Below, one piece after another: positions 49,515 through 62,207 of a stretch of 64,000 bases of DNA. A program made the translations under genes and the position numbers. Under the pieces are notes generated by a model that did no database searches, was not told the DNA's origin, and worked only from the letters and a program-made list of their open reading frames with translations. Position 1 is the first letter of the stretch. Each line of letters begins with the position of its first letter. The DNA is from Azolla caroliniana (lineage: Eukaryota > Polypodiophyta): positions 22,258,001-22,322,000 of the forward strand of contig JBHGNT010000005.1 in NCBI GenBank assembly GCA_043228905.1. Direction: 5' to 3'.

Positions 49515-52188
49515 TTAGGACAAAAAGCAATCAATATTTCTATGTACCACTCTTTGGCTAGCAGAGGAGAAGTTCAAATATTCAAGTATCCTTGAATATA
49601 AAATATTGACCCAAGTGTCCGGAAGACCTGGTAGACACCAATGCAAGCAATCTTGGCCCCATATGATATGTGCATCTTTTTGTCCGAGCCACATGGCTGG
49701 ATGTGCGTCTCGCCGGAACTCACTCATATGAGAAATATTGAGCACATCAAAGTGCGAGCCTTCCAAGGCCAATGCTATGATGGCATTCACTTCTCTGGCT
49801 TCTTTATTCACATTTTTCTTGCTAAGACCAAACCATCCCTCAAGCTGCAACAATTGAACAAGGAAAAAACTTTATAACATAAAAAACCCACACTATACTT
49901 GAGATTAATAAAACTTTCCAGTATATAAGATCAAAACATCTCACTGTGTAAGATCAAAGTTTCATACTATATAAAATCAATTTTGTATAAGATCAAAACT
50001 CCATATAAAATCAATTTTATATAAGATCAAAACTCCATGCAATGTAAAAGCAAAACTTTACCTGCTTTTCACTCAAAAGTGTATTGGACAAACAGCTTCC
50101 ATTCTGGTTCCATTCACCACCTTCAAAATGCCTTGGGGACTGCATCCTCCATAACTTCAGAGATTCTCGAGGAACCATCCTCTCAGTGTATGATACCATG
50201 TTTTCTAAAACAGCTGCCAAACCCTCCTTCATATCTAGTGGGGGGATGATGGGTTCCCCATGTTTAAAAAAAAGAAGGGGATTATCCGCAGGAAATTTGT
50301 CAGAACCCCACCTGCATGGCTTATACAATAGAACTCAATATCAAAATAATGAAGCTAAATGACAAGGAGTGTTCAAAAGCACACCTCTGTTCACTCAGAA
50401 TCTTAATCCCATTGGGATGTGTTATGAGACAAATTAGTGTATAAAATTGATAAATAGTAATTGCAAGAATACCAGTGTCCAGTGTTGAAGATAAGAATGT
50501 TGTAGAACTTGGTAACATTGATCCAATCAGCAGCAGGCACATCAATGTTCACCTGATTTCCTCTTTTGAATCCAAGTTTCTCTAGCGGTCCATTGGGATC
50601 AGTTTCCGTCCATCTTTGTCACACACAAACTAAATAAGTGAGGATAATAATGAATAAACTTTTTTAGAAATACAAGATTTCATAGTGACCATCAATCTCA
50701 TTGATGTTGCTTGATCATAGGGTCATTCTCTTCCTTTGTGGGTAGTGGAAGGCAAGCATATACATTCCCAGAATTACATTTTGAGGAGCTTCAGGAGGAA
50801 TAAATTGACATGCCAATGAGCCTATCTCTGGCCTTAATAATGATTTAGATAAAGTCATCCACATGCTAAAGGGGTTCTGCCTAGAATAATTATTAATTTA
50901 TGGTCTTTAACAAACATTCACATGCCAATGGATCTATCTGTAGTCTTATTATTTCTTTACTATTGACTCCAAATCAATGTCATGGTTCAGACAAACCCAT
51001 GCACATTACTGGGCCTATCTCTAGCCTCATTGCTAGCTTCTTACCACAATTATGGTTCCGACTCCCAATCAAACCATCCACATGCTAAAATGCCTACCTC
51101 TGGCCTTACTATTAACTACTAATCAAGGTTATGTGTGCATGCACATGCCAATCTGATACATTTCAGCAGAATATAACACTAGATGATTGATAACGCATCA
51201 CTATTAATGACTACTAATCAAGGTTATTTGTGTGCCTACATACCAGTCTGATACAGTTCATAAGACTCAACATTAAATGGTTAACATGGCCTCACTGCTA
51301 TTAACTCCAAATCAAAAGATATGGTCTGGCAGAGACACCCACATGCGGAGGGGTCTATTGCTACCCTTATTGCTACTCCAAATGAAGGTTATAGTCTGGA
51401 AATACCATGCACATGTTAATGGACCTATCTCTAGCCTTACCAAATTCATTCTTGAACAAGAGTGTCTGTACACATTGCCTTATGACTGTATAGTTTAATA
51501 AAACTTAACACTAGATGATTGATACAGAATCACTATTGTTAATTCCAAACCACAGCCATAGTCCAGAAAAATACTAGATTATTGATATTAGCATCACTTA
51601 CTTGTGATAATCGGCAAGAAGGACAGCTCGATGATAGGCAACAGTAACATTATACTTGGGGAAGTAACCTCCTCGCCAAGCTTTTCTCTTCTTCCATCGT
51701 CGGCCACCAGGATCTGCTGTCCATAGTATACAGAGCATTGAAACCAGCATATTCTCATTGAGAGAATCTCCGATAAAAGCTACATTCATGTTAGAAATGG
51801 CCGATAAAAACGCCTCTGGGTTTAACTCGGGCAATGTACATTTTCCGGGGCTCCATCTCCACTTGTTCATTTCATCCAAAAGGGGTCTTTTGTTCTTTCC
51901 ACAGTTCCAAGCGTTTCTATGGAAAGGACAATCCTGTGTGTATAATGGAAGAACCCTAGAATTATCAAAGACCCATTTACCTTCAGACATGTCACAGGTT
52001 GGGATCGATCTTGGGTCAATTTCCGATCTGTCTGGACAGGTTGTATTGATCGCTTTGCTATTGTTGTTCTTCTTAGGGATTGAAACTTGAAGAGGGTCTT
52101 GCAAGACTATGAAAGAAAGGTAAGAGAAGAAGCCCATGACTAGAAATGCGAGTATTGTGAGATTCAGAAGAGCAGAGGCGCGAGACAT
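49515..52188 (-). CDS. TRICHOME BIREFRINGENCE-like (TBL) polysaccharide O-acetyltransferase, 435 aa
   Basis: TBL proteins are Golgi type II membrane proteins that acetylate wall polysaccharides. Exons on the minus strand: 52188-51602, 50613-50473, 50311-50062 and 49844-49515; the split codons (AA/A and TG/G) restore Lys and Trp. Residues about 8-30 form a single membrane anchor. The PMR5N domain follows (TCDMSEGKWVFDN, then WRWSPGKCTLPELN). The esterase domain has GDS at 140-142 (AFIGDSLNENM) and the partner motif DCLHWCLPG with D391 and H394, so the Ser-His-Asp triad is complete. NTGHWWGSDKF spans the exon 2/3 join. Overall form is closest to the TBL12/TBL13 branch as I remember it, but I would not fix the number. 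Introns 1 and 3 carry their own minisatellites. Confidence 0.93.
49910..50045. repeat. Short tandem repeat in TBL intron 3
   Basis: About five imperfect copies of TATATAAGATCAAAACTCCA lie between 49922 and 50040, just before the exon 3 donor at 50061-50060. Confidence 0.7.
50770..51590. repeat. Diverged minisatellite filling TBL intron 1
   Basis: Imperfect units of about 60-80 bp share CACATGCCAATGGACCTATC then TCTAGCCTTACTATTAACTC then CAAATCAAGGTTATGGTCTG. Clear starts are near 50810, 50871, 50917, 50999, 51077, 51150, 51339 and 51409. Two units also share ACTAGATGATTGATA with ATCACTATT. Confidence 0.7.
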
Positions 52189-53140
52189 CGCTCAGATCAG
52201 AGAGATAGCTGCTGCCTCACCCTCTCAAGACTCAGACAGAGACACACACTGCACATTCACACGCCCAAAGTAACACAAAGAGCCTTCTAAGTGTTAGCTC
52301 AGTTTGAGCTCATTCACGCTAACCATGGTTAGCTATAATATTCTTGACCCCATTTTCTATTCTCGTATATTGAGAATATCACGAATGCGAATATAACGAA
52401 TATGACGCATGTGTCAATCCATGGTTACAACTAACTATATGTATAAGTTATAACTTTGGCTATCACACTCTTAGTCTTAGACCCAAAGTCATCTTGGAAA
52501 TCTCATGTTGTGCTTAAACCTAATCACACCTCAATTTTCCAAGCTCACTCACTTGTGACTATTGAAATGCCCAACCCTAACCCTTGTTCGCTTGTAGTTT
52601 AAGGATCTAGTGCTTCTAATTAATAATTAACATTGAATGTAATGAGAAGGAAGGTCATCGATGTTAGGACTCTTTTGAACTCTGTCTAATTACCCTCCAA
52701 GTTTGGATGCATGAGGTTTTCTCCTAGGTCCTATACCATGGGACCGAAGCAACATGCTCAAACTTTGTTGTTCCCGTTAGTCACATCCTTATTATGAGAG
52801 GACCTTGCAAGAACAGTGAAACAAGAAGGTCCACATTTAATTCATTGGCCTCATTATACCAATTACCCCTACGCTATTGTCTGAACTATAACATACGTAA
52901 ACACATTATCATCAGTCGAGCAAGTTATTTAGCAAGTTGCAACCATGGGACATTTGGCATTTGTTAATAGTTATCATGCATTGCAAAGACAAGCAAGTTC
53001 CAAGGATGAAATACTCAATCAGCCAAAGAGCAAATGGATGGTGATTTACTCTGATGACGTTTGTGACACTCATGGAACACATCAATTATAGTTTTGGGTT
53101 TCGCATTTAGGATTCAAGGTTGATTCAAGGTTGCCCAGAT
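52189..53140. other. Promoter side of the TBL gene and spacer
   Basis: A short leader is expected just above 52188. Positions 52340-52425 resemble 283-372. No other gene is recognised. Confidence 0.45.
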
Positions 53141-53226
53141 GGATGTAGCTCAGTTGGTAAGGTTGTCCAACGGAGACCAGGTGGTCATGGGTTCAACCCC
53201 TACATTCCACAGTGGCATCTAGTGAA
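53141..53226 (+). repeat. tRNA-derived SINE-like head, plus strand
   Basis: GGATGTAGCTCAGTTGGTAA (box A, 53141-53160) and GGGTTCAACCCC (box B, about 53189-53200) have tRNA-like order and spacing, with a loosely matching start GGATGTA and end TACATTCC. The T-stem and anticodon stem do not pair properly, so it is not called a tRNA gene. Confidence 0.6.
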
Positions 53227-53602
53227 ATAGAGATATATATGAAGTGTATAATAGAGAGGTGAGAAAATTGGGTTTTGAACCCAAGACACAGTGCTTGTAG
53301 TGTTATCGACTTACCACTAGGGTAAGCTAATTACGAGAGAGAGAGATCGAAAACTCGTGAATTCCACGAGTAGTGTATTAGATTAATCAATATTTAGAAA
53401 CCTAATAATTCCCCAAGAATTCAACACCCCCCCAATGGAGACCAGGTGGTCATGGGTTCAACCCCTACATTCCACAGTGGCATCTAGTGAAATAGAGATA
53501 TATATGAAGTGTATAATAGAGAGGTGAGAAAATTGGGTTTTGAACCCAAGACACAGTGCTTGTAGTGTTATCGACTTACCACTAGGGTAAGCTAATTACG
53601 AG

Positions 53603-53639
<37 letters not shown>

Positions 53640-54016
53640 GAAAACTCGTGAATTCCACGAGTAGTGTATTAAATTAATCAATATTTAGAAACCTAATAAT
53701 TCCCCAAGAATTCAACACCCCCCCAATGGAGACCAGGTGGTCATGGGTTCAACCCCTACATTCCACAGTGGCATCTAGTGAAATAGAGATATATATGAAG
53801 TGTATAATAGAGAGGTGAGAAAATTGGGTTTTGAACCCAAGACACAGTGCTTGTAGTGTTATCGACTTACCACTAGGGTAAGCTAATTACGAGAAAAAGA
53901 GAGAGAGAGAGAGAGAGAGAGATCGAAAACTCGTGAATTCCACGAGTAGTGTATTAGATTAATCAATATTTAGAAACCTAATAATTCCCCAAGAATTCAA
54001 CAACCCCCCCCCCCCC
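53172..54016. repeat. Three tandem copies of a 265-291 bp block holding a minus-strand SINE-like promoter
   Basis: Copies start at 53172, 53437 and 53728 with GGAGACCAGGTGGTCATGGG and end in a C-run after CAAGAATTCAA. Length differences come from a (GA)n expansion in copies 2 and 3. Each copy contains on the minus strand TAGCTTACCCTAGTGGTAAG (box A type) followed by CTTGGGTTCAAAACCC (box B type), opposite in direction to the GGGTTCAACCCC box B at the start of the copy. Only the first copy still has the plus-strand box A. Confidence 0.9.
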
Positions 54017-54440
54017 ATTTACATTTTGCTCCCACCCTTATATAGTGATGGGTGAGGCTAATTATAGCTCGCCACATGGCAAGCATCATGCTTTCTCTAA
54101 CGATAGTATTCATGCACACTAGTTGTGCATGAGTAAGTTTCCTAGAATATATATGTGAGGATAAGCTCTTGTATATATTAAAATCTATAATTACATCACT
54201 CATGATAAGTTAGTAAAACGGCAAGGTTTGGACTTGTTAACAGGGAGTTATAGGGTTTGAACCTTGCCTTGTGCATGTAACATATTTTCTTTTATCATTT
54301 TCTTCGATTTCTTCATACCTATTCATTTAGGTACTCCGTACATTTTTCACGATGTGTAAGAAGTACGCTATGACACTCGCCCCCTCCAAACTTGCACATC
54401 CTCCGGTATGTGCCGAAGTTGTCGGTGCTCGTTATTCTCC
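54017..54440. other. Spacer before the gypsy remnant
   Basis: AT-rich; GGCAAGGTTCAAACCC on the minus strand near 54250-54266 resembles a box B without a box A. It may contain LTR sequence of the gypsy element, but no LTR pair could be aligned. Confidence 0.35.
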
Positions 54441-56660
54441 TTCATCCGTAGTACCCTCTGTTTCTCCCGCTATGTTGATCGCCACTTTCTTCGCCTCCCG
54501 CATCTCCATGATCCATGCCCACTTGGTCCTCTGTGTCGGTGTTGTCTAAAGTTACATAGGGCTTCGCGTCACTTCGCTTCTTGAAAATCTTTACAAGTTT
54601 CCCTACTATAGGCACCCGCAGTATTGTTCCATCCAACTCACATAGTTGGTAAGTTCCGTTGTCGAATACTTTTTGAACCTCGTATGGTCCGAACCACCTT
54701 TGAGCTTATTTCCGTATTGAGTTGTGTTGATGGTCCAAACTGTTGTCTTAGACTATCACCCAATCTCCTTCCTCGATCTTCCATGGTCGTAGTTGGTGAG
54801 TTGAATCAATTTTTGCTTTGGAATTGCGCTTCTCGTGTCGTTGTACCACTTTCGTAGTGTCCTCTTGTCTTCCTTCTAGCCATCCTATCCGGACTGCTAG
54901 TAGTTCTTCCTTCCACGGTAGCACCATCCATGTCGCAATTGCAGTTTCTATAGGCATTATTGGAGCTTGCCTGGTCGTAAGTTCTATTGGCATATAACCG
55001 GTCACGGAACTATGCATTGTGCGATCCGCCCATAGTGCGTACGAAAGCGTCTGGGTCCAGAACTTTACTTTTCCGTCACACGCTTTTACTAGTGCTTTCA
55101 CGATTGGACTATGTCCTCGCTCGATCTTCCTGTTGGCTTCTGGACTGTATGTCGTGGTTAATGTTAATCATACTTCATGTTTGGCGAAAAAGTCCTTAGC
55201 TTTATCGAACTCAAGTTCTCCCCAATCCACAATCACTTGTCCCACGCACCTGTACCTGCAGAACACTTCTTCCAAGAGAAATTGGCATTACTACAAAACA
55301 TGTTTTCCTCCATAGTGCCCAACCTTCTACTTGATTCGTCAGATCCTCCTAAGCTAGCACTAAGTGCTTCTTTGGTCCAATATCGGTGGGCATTACCATG
55401 ATGTCAACCATCCATTTGAAGTTGATTGCTAGTGAGAATGTAAGATGTAACTTCTCCTTCGTATTCATCTTCCCGGAATTCCCGGATTACGTTCACCTAG
55501 CATACATGCTCCGAAGTAAAGTAGTATTTGGGAACTTCTACATTATCTGATTTGACTACATCATCTCTGAACCGTGCCCTTGATAGCATATTTGCTACCG
55601 AGATGTATCGTACTTCCGGATTGGAAGATTTCATATACACTATCCACCTTAGCATTGCTACATCTGGCACCAAACAACATCGCATCATTTTGAGTATTGG
55701 AAGACAATCCATTTCGATCAATACTTCCGCTCCTATCAAATAATCGCGATCCAACTTAATCACTGATACTATTCCCCATAGCTCTCGTTTGACTTGCGCA
55801 TATCCATGTTGTCTTTCGTTGAGAACCTTTGCTTAGAATCGAATCAGATATCTTGAACCATCCGTATCGGCTTGGTTGATGACCCATCCGATCCCAGTTG
55901 GACTTGTATCAACCGTAACTATCAGGGAATCATAGTTTGGGTTCTTAAGTGATGCCGCCCTCCAAGTGCTTTCTTGAGCTTCTTCACTGCTTTGGTGTGC
56001 TTCGATCTCCATTCGAACTTTTTCATCTTTTGTAGCAGGTGATAGAGTGGGTGTGTAATGTGTGCATGGTGTGAAATCCAAATGCAATAGAATGTGCATA
56101 CTTCAAGAAAACCCGGTACTTCGGATTGCAAATTGCACACTTCTTTCATAGCTTGATTCACATCGATCTTGATTGGTGACGGTCCTTGACCGTAGGGCCC
56201 GCATAGGTGTCCAACAACCATTATCTCCTCTTGTCCGAATGTTGATTTTTATCCATCTGAGAGCGTTAAGTGAGCGTCTTCTAAGTTCCGTCGTACCTTC
56301 TCACAGTAGTGAATATGGTCAACTACAAACTTTCGACATACCCGGTCATCCGTAGTCTCATCCTTCTCTTCCACCGTACATCCTTTCATCGGGATGTCAT
56401 CAAGAATGACAATGTGATCTCCGAAATGCAATCTCTTAGTACCTTGTTCATTGCGTTCATCATAATGTGCAACCGAATTCGTAGCTCCTTGTGGTAGCAC
56501 ACACATCTGTACTAGACCTATGGGTGTCTACATCGTTGTTATATCCCGACTATCCATGGCTAGTTGGAATTGGTCAAATCCAAAGTATAGGGCTTCGATG
56601 GGAATTCTCCAGGCGTCAAATGCACCGTGCTCAAATTGATGGTTCATAGTTCCAAAGAAG
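54441..56660 (-). mobile_element. Ty3/gypsy pol remnant (RT, RNase H, integrase)
   Basis: Read on the minus strand: VLPQGATNSVAH and HIVILDDIPMKGCT (56500-56380, the RT region, where the aspartate pair of the usual FLDDI/YVDDI motif survives as LDDI). Next are FVVDHIHYCEKVRRNLEDAHL and VGHLCGPYGQGPSPIKID (56330-56160), FLEVCTFYCIWISHHAHI then PLYHLLQKMKKFEW (about 56110-56010), RNase H pieces near 55860-55500, and integrase pieces WTQTLSYALWADRTMHSSVTGYMP (55060-54970) with a C-terminal LDGTILRVPIVGKLVKIFKKR (54640-54570). Many stops and shifts break it. LTRs, protease and gag are not recognised. Confidence 0.75.
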
Positions 56661-57999
56661 AATGGGTCACTACGGTTCATTCAAGGTTTGCGACCGGTGA
56701 ACAAAGTCACGACCAGAACTCCGGAGTCAAACCGATAATGGATGAATAAAATTCATCACGAAGATTCACGCATGTGTGTGCTACTTGAGCGGGACCACCA
56801 AGGTCTTGGACCAGGGAGGACGTTCGCTAAGGTATTGAAAAGAGGACGATGTCAATTTAAGAGTCGAGGAAACATTGTTACACTTGAGAAGATAAAAAAT
56901 TGTACACTTGAGAAGTAGATAAATAAGAAGAATATTATATTGATGGTGGTGGTGATGGTGATTTCACATATTGAGCCCCCCTTACACAAGCCCTAGTAGG
57001 GTTTTTATAGGTCTCTCCATGCACAAAACCATGAGCTTGGAGCCATAGTTTTTGTGCACATAGTTTTGTACGGTTGTTTACATGCACAAAACACAGTTTT
57101 ATACAGTTGTTTACTATGTAATTCTAAATATGATAACAAGATGTAAAGCACTCAACAGTAGCTCTAGTGGTGAATCAATTGTCTCTTGTCTTGGAGGTGC
57201 AAGGTTCAAATCTTGTTTGCACCTCTTTGTATGTACTCAATGCTACTAGACCTTAGGCTTATTTATTTATTTTTACATTTACTAGTGTTTGTGTAATGTG
57301 CGTGGGAACCACACTTTTTCTCCAACTGGACATGCCATGACGCATACCACGACAATGCAGATCAAATTCTCAAAATCAAACACAATCATTTATTGGAAAG
57401 GCAGATCACACAAAGCAAAAAGAATCTCGGGATTAACTAAAATAAATTTTCAAAAAGGTTTAGGGTTTAGGGTTTTACTCATAAATCTAGTGTTAGGATA
57501 GTCTATTTATTACTGCAAGGTAAGTTAAACCTCTAATCCCCAATCTCCTCATTGCTGTAAAATTTTGATCACCTTCAAGGGAGCCATGCGAAAATATATT
57601 AATTATGAGCCGAAGAAAAAGACAACTCAATTTTGCAAATAAATTATCTGAAATGGGTAATGAGATCCAACGCAGAATGTTCTTACACTGCTGGCCAATT
57701 TCAGCATTCTTTACAAATGTACCAAACAAAAAGAGCCAAATGAGGAAGCAATGAAAGCCAAACAAAGTTCAGGATTATTCCTAATACCTCTTGGTTTTTT
57801 TCTGGAAATTTCACTTTCATGTACAGCTCTAGGATGATATATTGAGAACCAAATATAAAAAGGGCTGACCAAAGCTTCAAATATTCAAAAGCATCTTGAG
57901 TGCAGAGGGAAATTGCATAAAGGATCTGCTTAATGTATCATTTCTGGCCTACTAATGAAATTTCCAAAATTCCTTTTTGCCATTTTCTTTTAGGACCAA
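56661..57999. other. Spacer with SINE-like unit and short telomere-like tract
   Basis: Possible upstream gypsy sequence to about 56900. GGTTTAGGGTTTAGGGTTTT lies at 57458-57477. From about 57500 on, the sequence is probably 3' flank or UTR of the minus-strand POLAR-like gene. No gene is recognised. Confidence 0.45.
57155..57225 (+). repeat. tRNA-derived SINE-like unit
   Basis: GTAGCTCTAGTGGTGAATC (box A type, about 57158-57176) and AAGGTTCAAATCTTG (box B type, about 57201-57215) are in the right order and spacing for a polymerase III internal promoter. Confidence 0.55.
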
Positions 58000-60900
58000 T
58001 CATTCAGTTGCGCTCTCAAACGATGCAAGAACAATCTGTGCATCTTGTATAATTGGCGATCCCTTCCGGCTTTTTTCTACTATTCTCTTGATCAGTAGTT
58101 TACCCAACTGTTCATCCAACTCAGAAGAATAATCTTCGGGTGCACTGAAATCTTCACATTCAAAAGGAAGTTCATATCCATTGGGACTATCTAACCTGTC
58201 CATATAGGAATCAACATGATCTGGAGAACTTGCTCTAAAGTTCCAATCTGGTAAAGGCAGAGAATCCTCGGAATACACTCCAGTTGTTCTTGCATCAATT
58301 AATTTCACAGAGCAAGGAGTACTCACAGAAGTATCATTGGCTGTATCATCTGATGAATCAACACGTCTCAAAGTAGAGAGGAACTGTTCTGGTTCAGGAT
58401 GGTTTGAAACAGAACCCTTGTTACGAGAATTTCTCCGCCGAGGATAGCGCCTTCCTTTTGATGGAAGTGTCGGCATATTCTCTGTAATTTCAGGTTCATA
58501 TCCCACACAGAAGTCTTCGGCCAAAGAAAATAAATCTACATGTTCAACACTATCAGCATCCAACTGGACTGGATTGATGTTACAGTTATTCCTACTTTCA
58601 ACTTTTATAGAACTATCTTCATCAGAATGATTTGTGAGTGCTCCACCAAGAGATCTTTTGATGGGACAACTGATATCTTCAGCAAACTCATTATAAGCAT
58701 TTCTGCAGGCAGCTACTGCCACATCTCCTAAATCTCCCAAGGTAATAAACACGTTATTATTTTTTTCTGACACTCCTGTCACACCTGAAGGCTTCAAAGA
58801 AACGGTGTTTGTAAAAGCTAATTTTGGAGATACAGGAGAAGCATTTCGTGAACCTGAGCATAAGAAATTATTTCTGGACAATCTTTTCGGCAACCCTTTG
58901 ATCTCTGACATTTTTTCGGAATCCGAATAGGTTCTTGAGGCCTCATATGACTCATCAAACCCTGAATCTCTGCCTGCAGATCATAAATTCACCCAATGTA
59001 TTAACATCCAGAATGAAACATAAGGAAAGGAATAAGACATTACATTCAAAGAGCAATGTGATGCATATTGCTTTTTATTTTGCAAATGTCACATAACCTT
59101 TAGAATTAGAGAAAGCATAGGATAGAAAACTAAGTAGCAACAAGCTAAGCATATTGATAAGAAAATATAAATAACATTGATCAAATTAACAGATTATGAT
59201 TTGTAAAGCATTTCTAACTAAGCTTTGAAAAACAACAGATTGCCTCATACAGAGGCAGTCCAAATAAAGCATGCCGGCAGTACCTTGAAAACGGCCAACA
59301 GGACCAAGCTTCAAAAATTGAAGTTCCGCTTCTTTATTCTGTAACTTAATTTCTATCAATTTGAGCTGAGTCTCCAGATCAGATATCTGCTGCTCTTGTT
59401 GCAATGCTAAAACCTCGTGCAAACGCTTTGCCAATTCTCTAGGTGAGACAGCATAATTACCATCATGAAACTCTTCAGGAGAGGAATCGCTATGATTATC
59501 GTTTGACTCATCCTCCTCAAACTCATAGGGGAGGCCACTTGTTCTCAGCTCCCCTTGCACAAGATTTCCAACTTCCACATGACACTGCCATGATAAACAT
59601 TCCCACAACAGTTTAGCTAAATGTTTAATGGTTTTCCTAGCTACAATTTATCGAGTTTAACATTCTGTTTATCAGAATACATCATCATCATCTTACATCA
59701 CTTGTGTCAGAGCTGTTTTCGTCTTTATACTTCTCTTCATTACCCAAACTCATATCCATTCTCTCAAGTTCGGCTTCTAGTTCTGCTTCTAATGCCGTAA
59801 TGTCATTTGATTCCCTGTGATCAAAGTCATTTAAAATATTTCCCATGTCATTAAGAGACTCCGTAGTACACCTAACCATTGCACTTTGTCTTTGTTCATA
59901 ATTCTGCTCTGTAGTACTCCTAACCATAGCACTTTGTCTTTGCTCAGAATTCCTCTCATAGGATATTAAATTGTTTTCTAGTCCACATCTCCCTTCAAGC
60001 TCATTCTCGAGGCCTTTGATTATCAACTCTGCCTCTTCGAGCAGAGAAGTTAGCCTTAGTACTTCACGTTTATTTGACAGGAATGTGAACATCATGCCAA
60101 CCCCCACTCCAAAATTGTACACTATTCCTTCTGCTGAAATTTGGGCTGATTCTGTTTCATGCAAAATGAGACGCAGAAATAAGATAATTCTCCATGGCCA
60201 AAGTTGTGGTTATTTTATTATGAAAAATAGAGAAATCTTATAGCCACAAATCTTTAGAAGGTCTTGATATTTCAGGAAAATATCTTAAGAGTCTTTGATT
60301 TCTAATACCCTACAAGTAAACTTCAGATGCACTCAGATTATTTAGATAGTTTTCATGATCATTAGTTTATTTTTTAACATATGAAACAGAGGACTCGAAT
60401 ATGGTGGTCAAGATCCAACTTGTATAGCCCTCGCTAGCACAAGGAGAGATGAAACTATAGACAGAAAAAGAGAAAGACAGAGCTAATTAGGCCACAGTTG
60501 AGATGACTGTGTCGACTGTTTGGAGACAGTGAGATCATTGATACAATGATGTAGAGCATGTAGTTCAGGAGATTTAGCATATGGTGTAGTGACGGAATTA
60601 TAGTAGGCACCTGATATAGATTAATCCGGGGCTGTAACTAGTTGTATTATTGAAGGCCAATGGGCGATTTTCCAATGGTTCATAACAGCAAGGGACCATT
60701 CCACATCATAGATAACAAAGTGCATTGTATTCAAGGTAATAGAAAGTGGTAATAGTGCACTGAGTTTATGATCTTTACAATGCAAATTACACAAACTTCA
60801 GGATCGCGTACCTTTAATGTACTCGTTAGATGCCAATAGATGTCCTCTGCAGAAAGTCTCCCACTCTCTCTCCAAATTTTTCTTTCCTTTCATATGTTTA

Positions 60901-62207
60901 ATAGTGCCTGAAGAATCCCATTTGTCTCCTCCTGTAACTCTTTCACTAACAGTCTCTTTTGTTCCCCATTTTCTTGTGTGATCTTTAAAGTTTTTTCTAC
61001 TTGATAAAGAAGGTAACCCAGTTACAAAATCTCCGCTTAATTTCTGCTTAAAATATGATTGCATATCAGTAGAAGGTTGGCTTTGAATTTCAACATCCGA
61101 AGACATCCCCAAAACTTCTTTGTTATCTATTGTCTCTCTATTCTCATCTTCATCCAGCTGTGCCGATAAGCAGCTCTCCAAGGATGTCATTGGTTTGTGG
61201 GGTGCAAGAAACTTCTTTCTCGAACATTTGCTTTTTCCATACCTGTTAGGTGTTCTAATCTTTCTTGAGCTACTTCCTTTGCTCTTATTCTCAGTTTCGT
61301 GCACAAGCAAACTTTCAGTATCTAAGACAAAAACGCCCTCTGAGACATCCCAGAAGCCTGGCATCCATGTGGAAAACATAGAACCTTCACTCTGGCTAGA
61401 CCTTTGGTACATCGCATCCTTTATGCGCTTTCCAGACAAACCCTCTTGAATCAAATATCCACTTTTACGAGCTTTCTCACAACCATTATCATTTGCACGC
61501 TTTCCCGAAAAGGATTTGATCAAGGGTACATGAGGAGTACCATCTAAAATTCCTTTTTCGGTTCTCAAACCTAGAAGAGCCCCCCCTGTCTCTATATCAA
61601 TTCTCTCATTATTTTCCTGATCAACATCTTCAGTTTTGCTGTTTTCACAAATGCTGTTTAGGTCCATGGTGGAAAGATGATCAGGAAGAGCATTGACATC
61701 AGAAAGATCATTGTCCTCTATTTTAGCAAAAGTAACATGATCTTTTTCACATCCAGATGAGTATTTTCCTTCATAATGTTTTCTCTCGTGCTGTCGAATG
61801 GCATCATCACAATTTACCCTACCTTTCTGCTTACCATCTATGATGTTTCTAGAACTCGGTGGATCTTTTTCATCTACAGACGAGCATTTCCCTTCACAAT
61901 TTTCTCTCCCATGCTTACTATTAGCAGTACCACAATTCACCTTGTCTCTCTGTTTAGCTTCTGTGATGTTTCCAGAACCTCTCAAACCATTTCTTTTACC
62001 GAATAGTTTTCCACCTTGCTTTGCATTCAGGGAAGAGAAACGTCTATACTTACCTCTATTCGGGGGACCTCGGATTGGTGCACCCGTCTCGTCTCTTCCG
62101 TCGTTTTGCTCGGCGGAATGAGGGGATTCTTTCGATTTCTGAGCATTTTGCCACCGTCTTGCGAGATAGCCGGAGCCAGCTGCTGCAAGAAGGATCCATA
62201 CTTCCAT
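58000..62207 (-). CDS. POLAR-like polarity scaffold protein, 1041 aa
   Basis: POLAR and its relatives are plant proteins that localise to one side of asymmetrically dividing cells and scaffold kinases; role here is inferred from family. Exons on the minus strand: 62207-60812, 60151-59697, 59584-59284 and 58973-58000; split codons G/AA (Glu) and G/GC (Gly) keep frame. The N-terminus MEVWILLAAAGSGYLARRWQ is a hydrophobic segment followed by basic residues, usual in this family. Residues 20-465 are polar and look disordered. Exon 2 has the family mark FGVGVGMMFTFLSNKREVLRL then a coiled coil with LEEAELIIKGLENELE. Exon 3 has SPRELAKRLHEVLALQQEQQ and a second coiled coil. The C-terminus has LGKLLIKRIVEKSRKGSPIIQDAQ. 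A twelve-residue unit EQRQSAMVRSTT occurs twice in exon 2. No signs of decay were seen. Confidence 0.88.

Noticed and set aside
53141-53210. A real tRNA gene
   Set aside because: Box A and box B are good, but acceptor, anticodon and T stems pair poorly and part of it is repeated in tandem, as for a SINE.
57458-57477. Interstitial telomere
   Set aside because: Only about three TTTAGGG-like units; telo-box words of this size are common in plant non-coding DNA.
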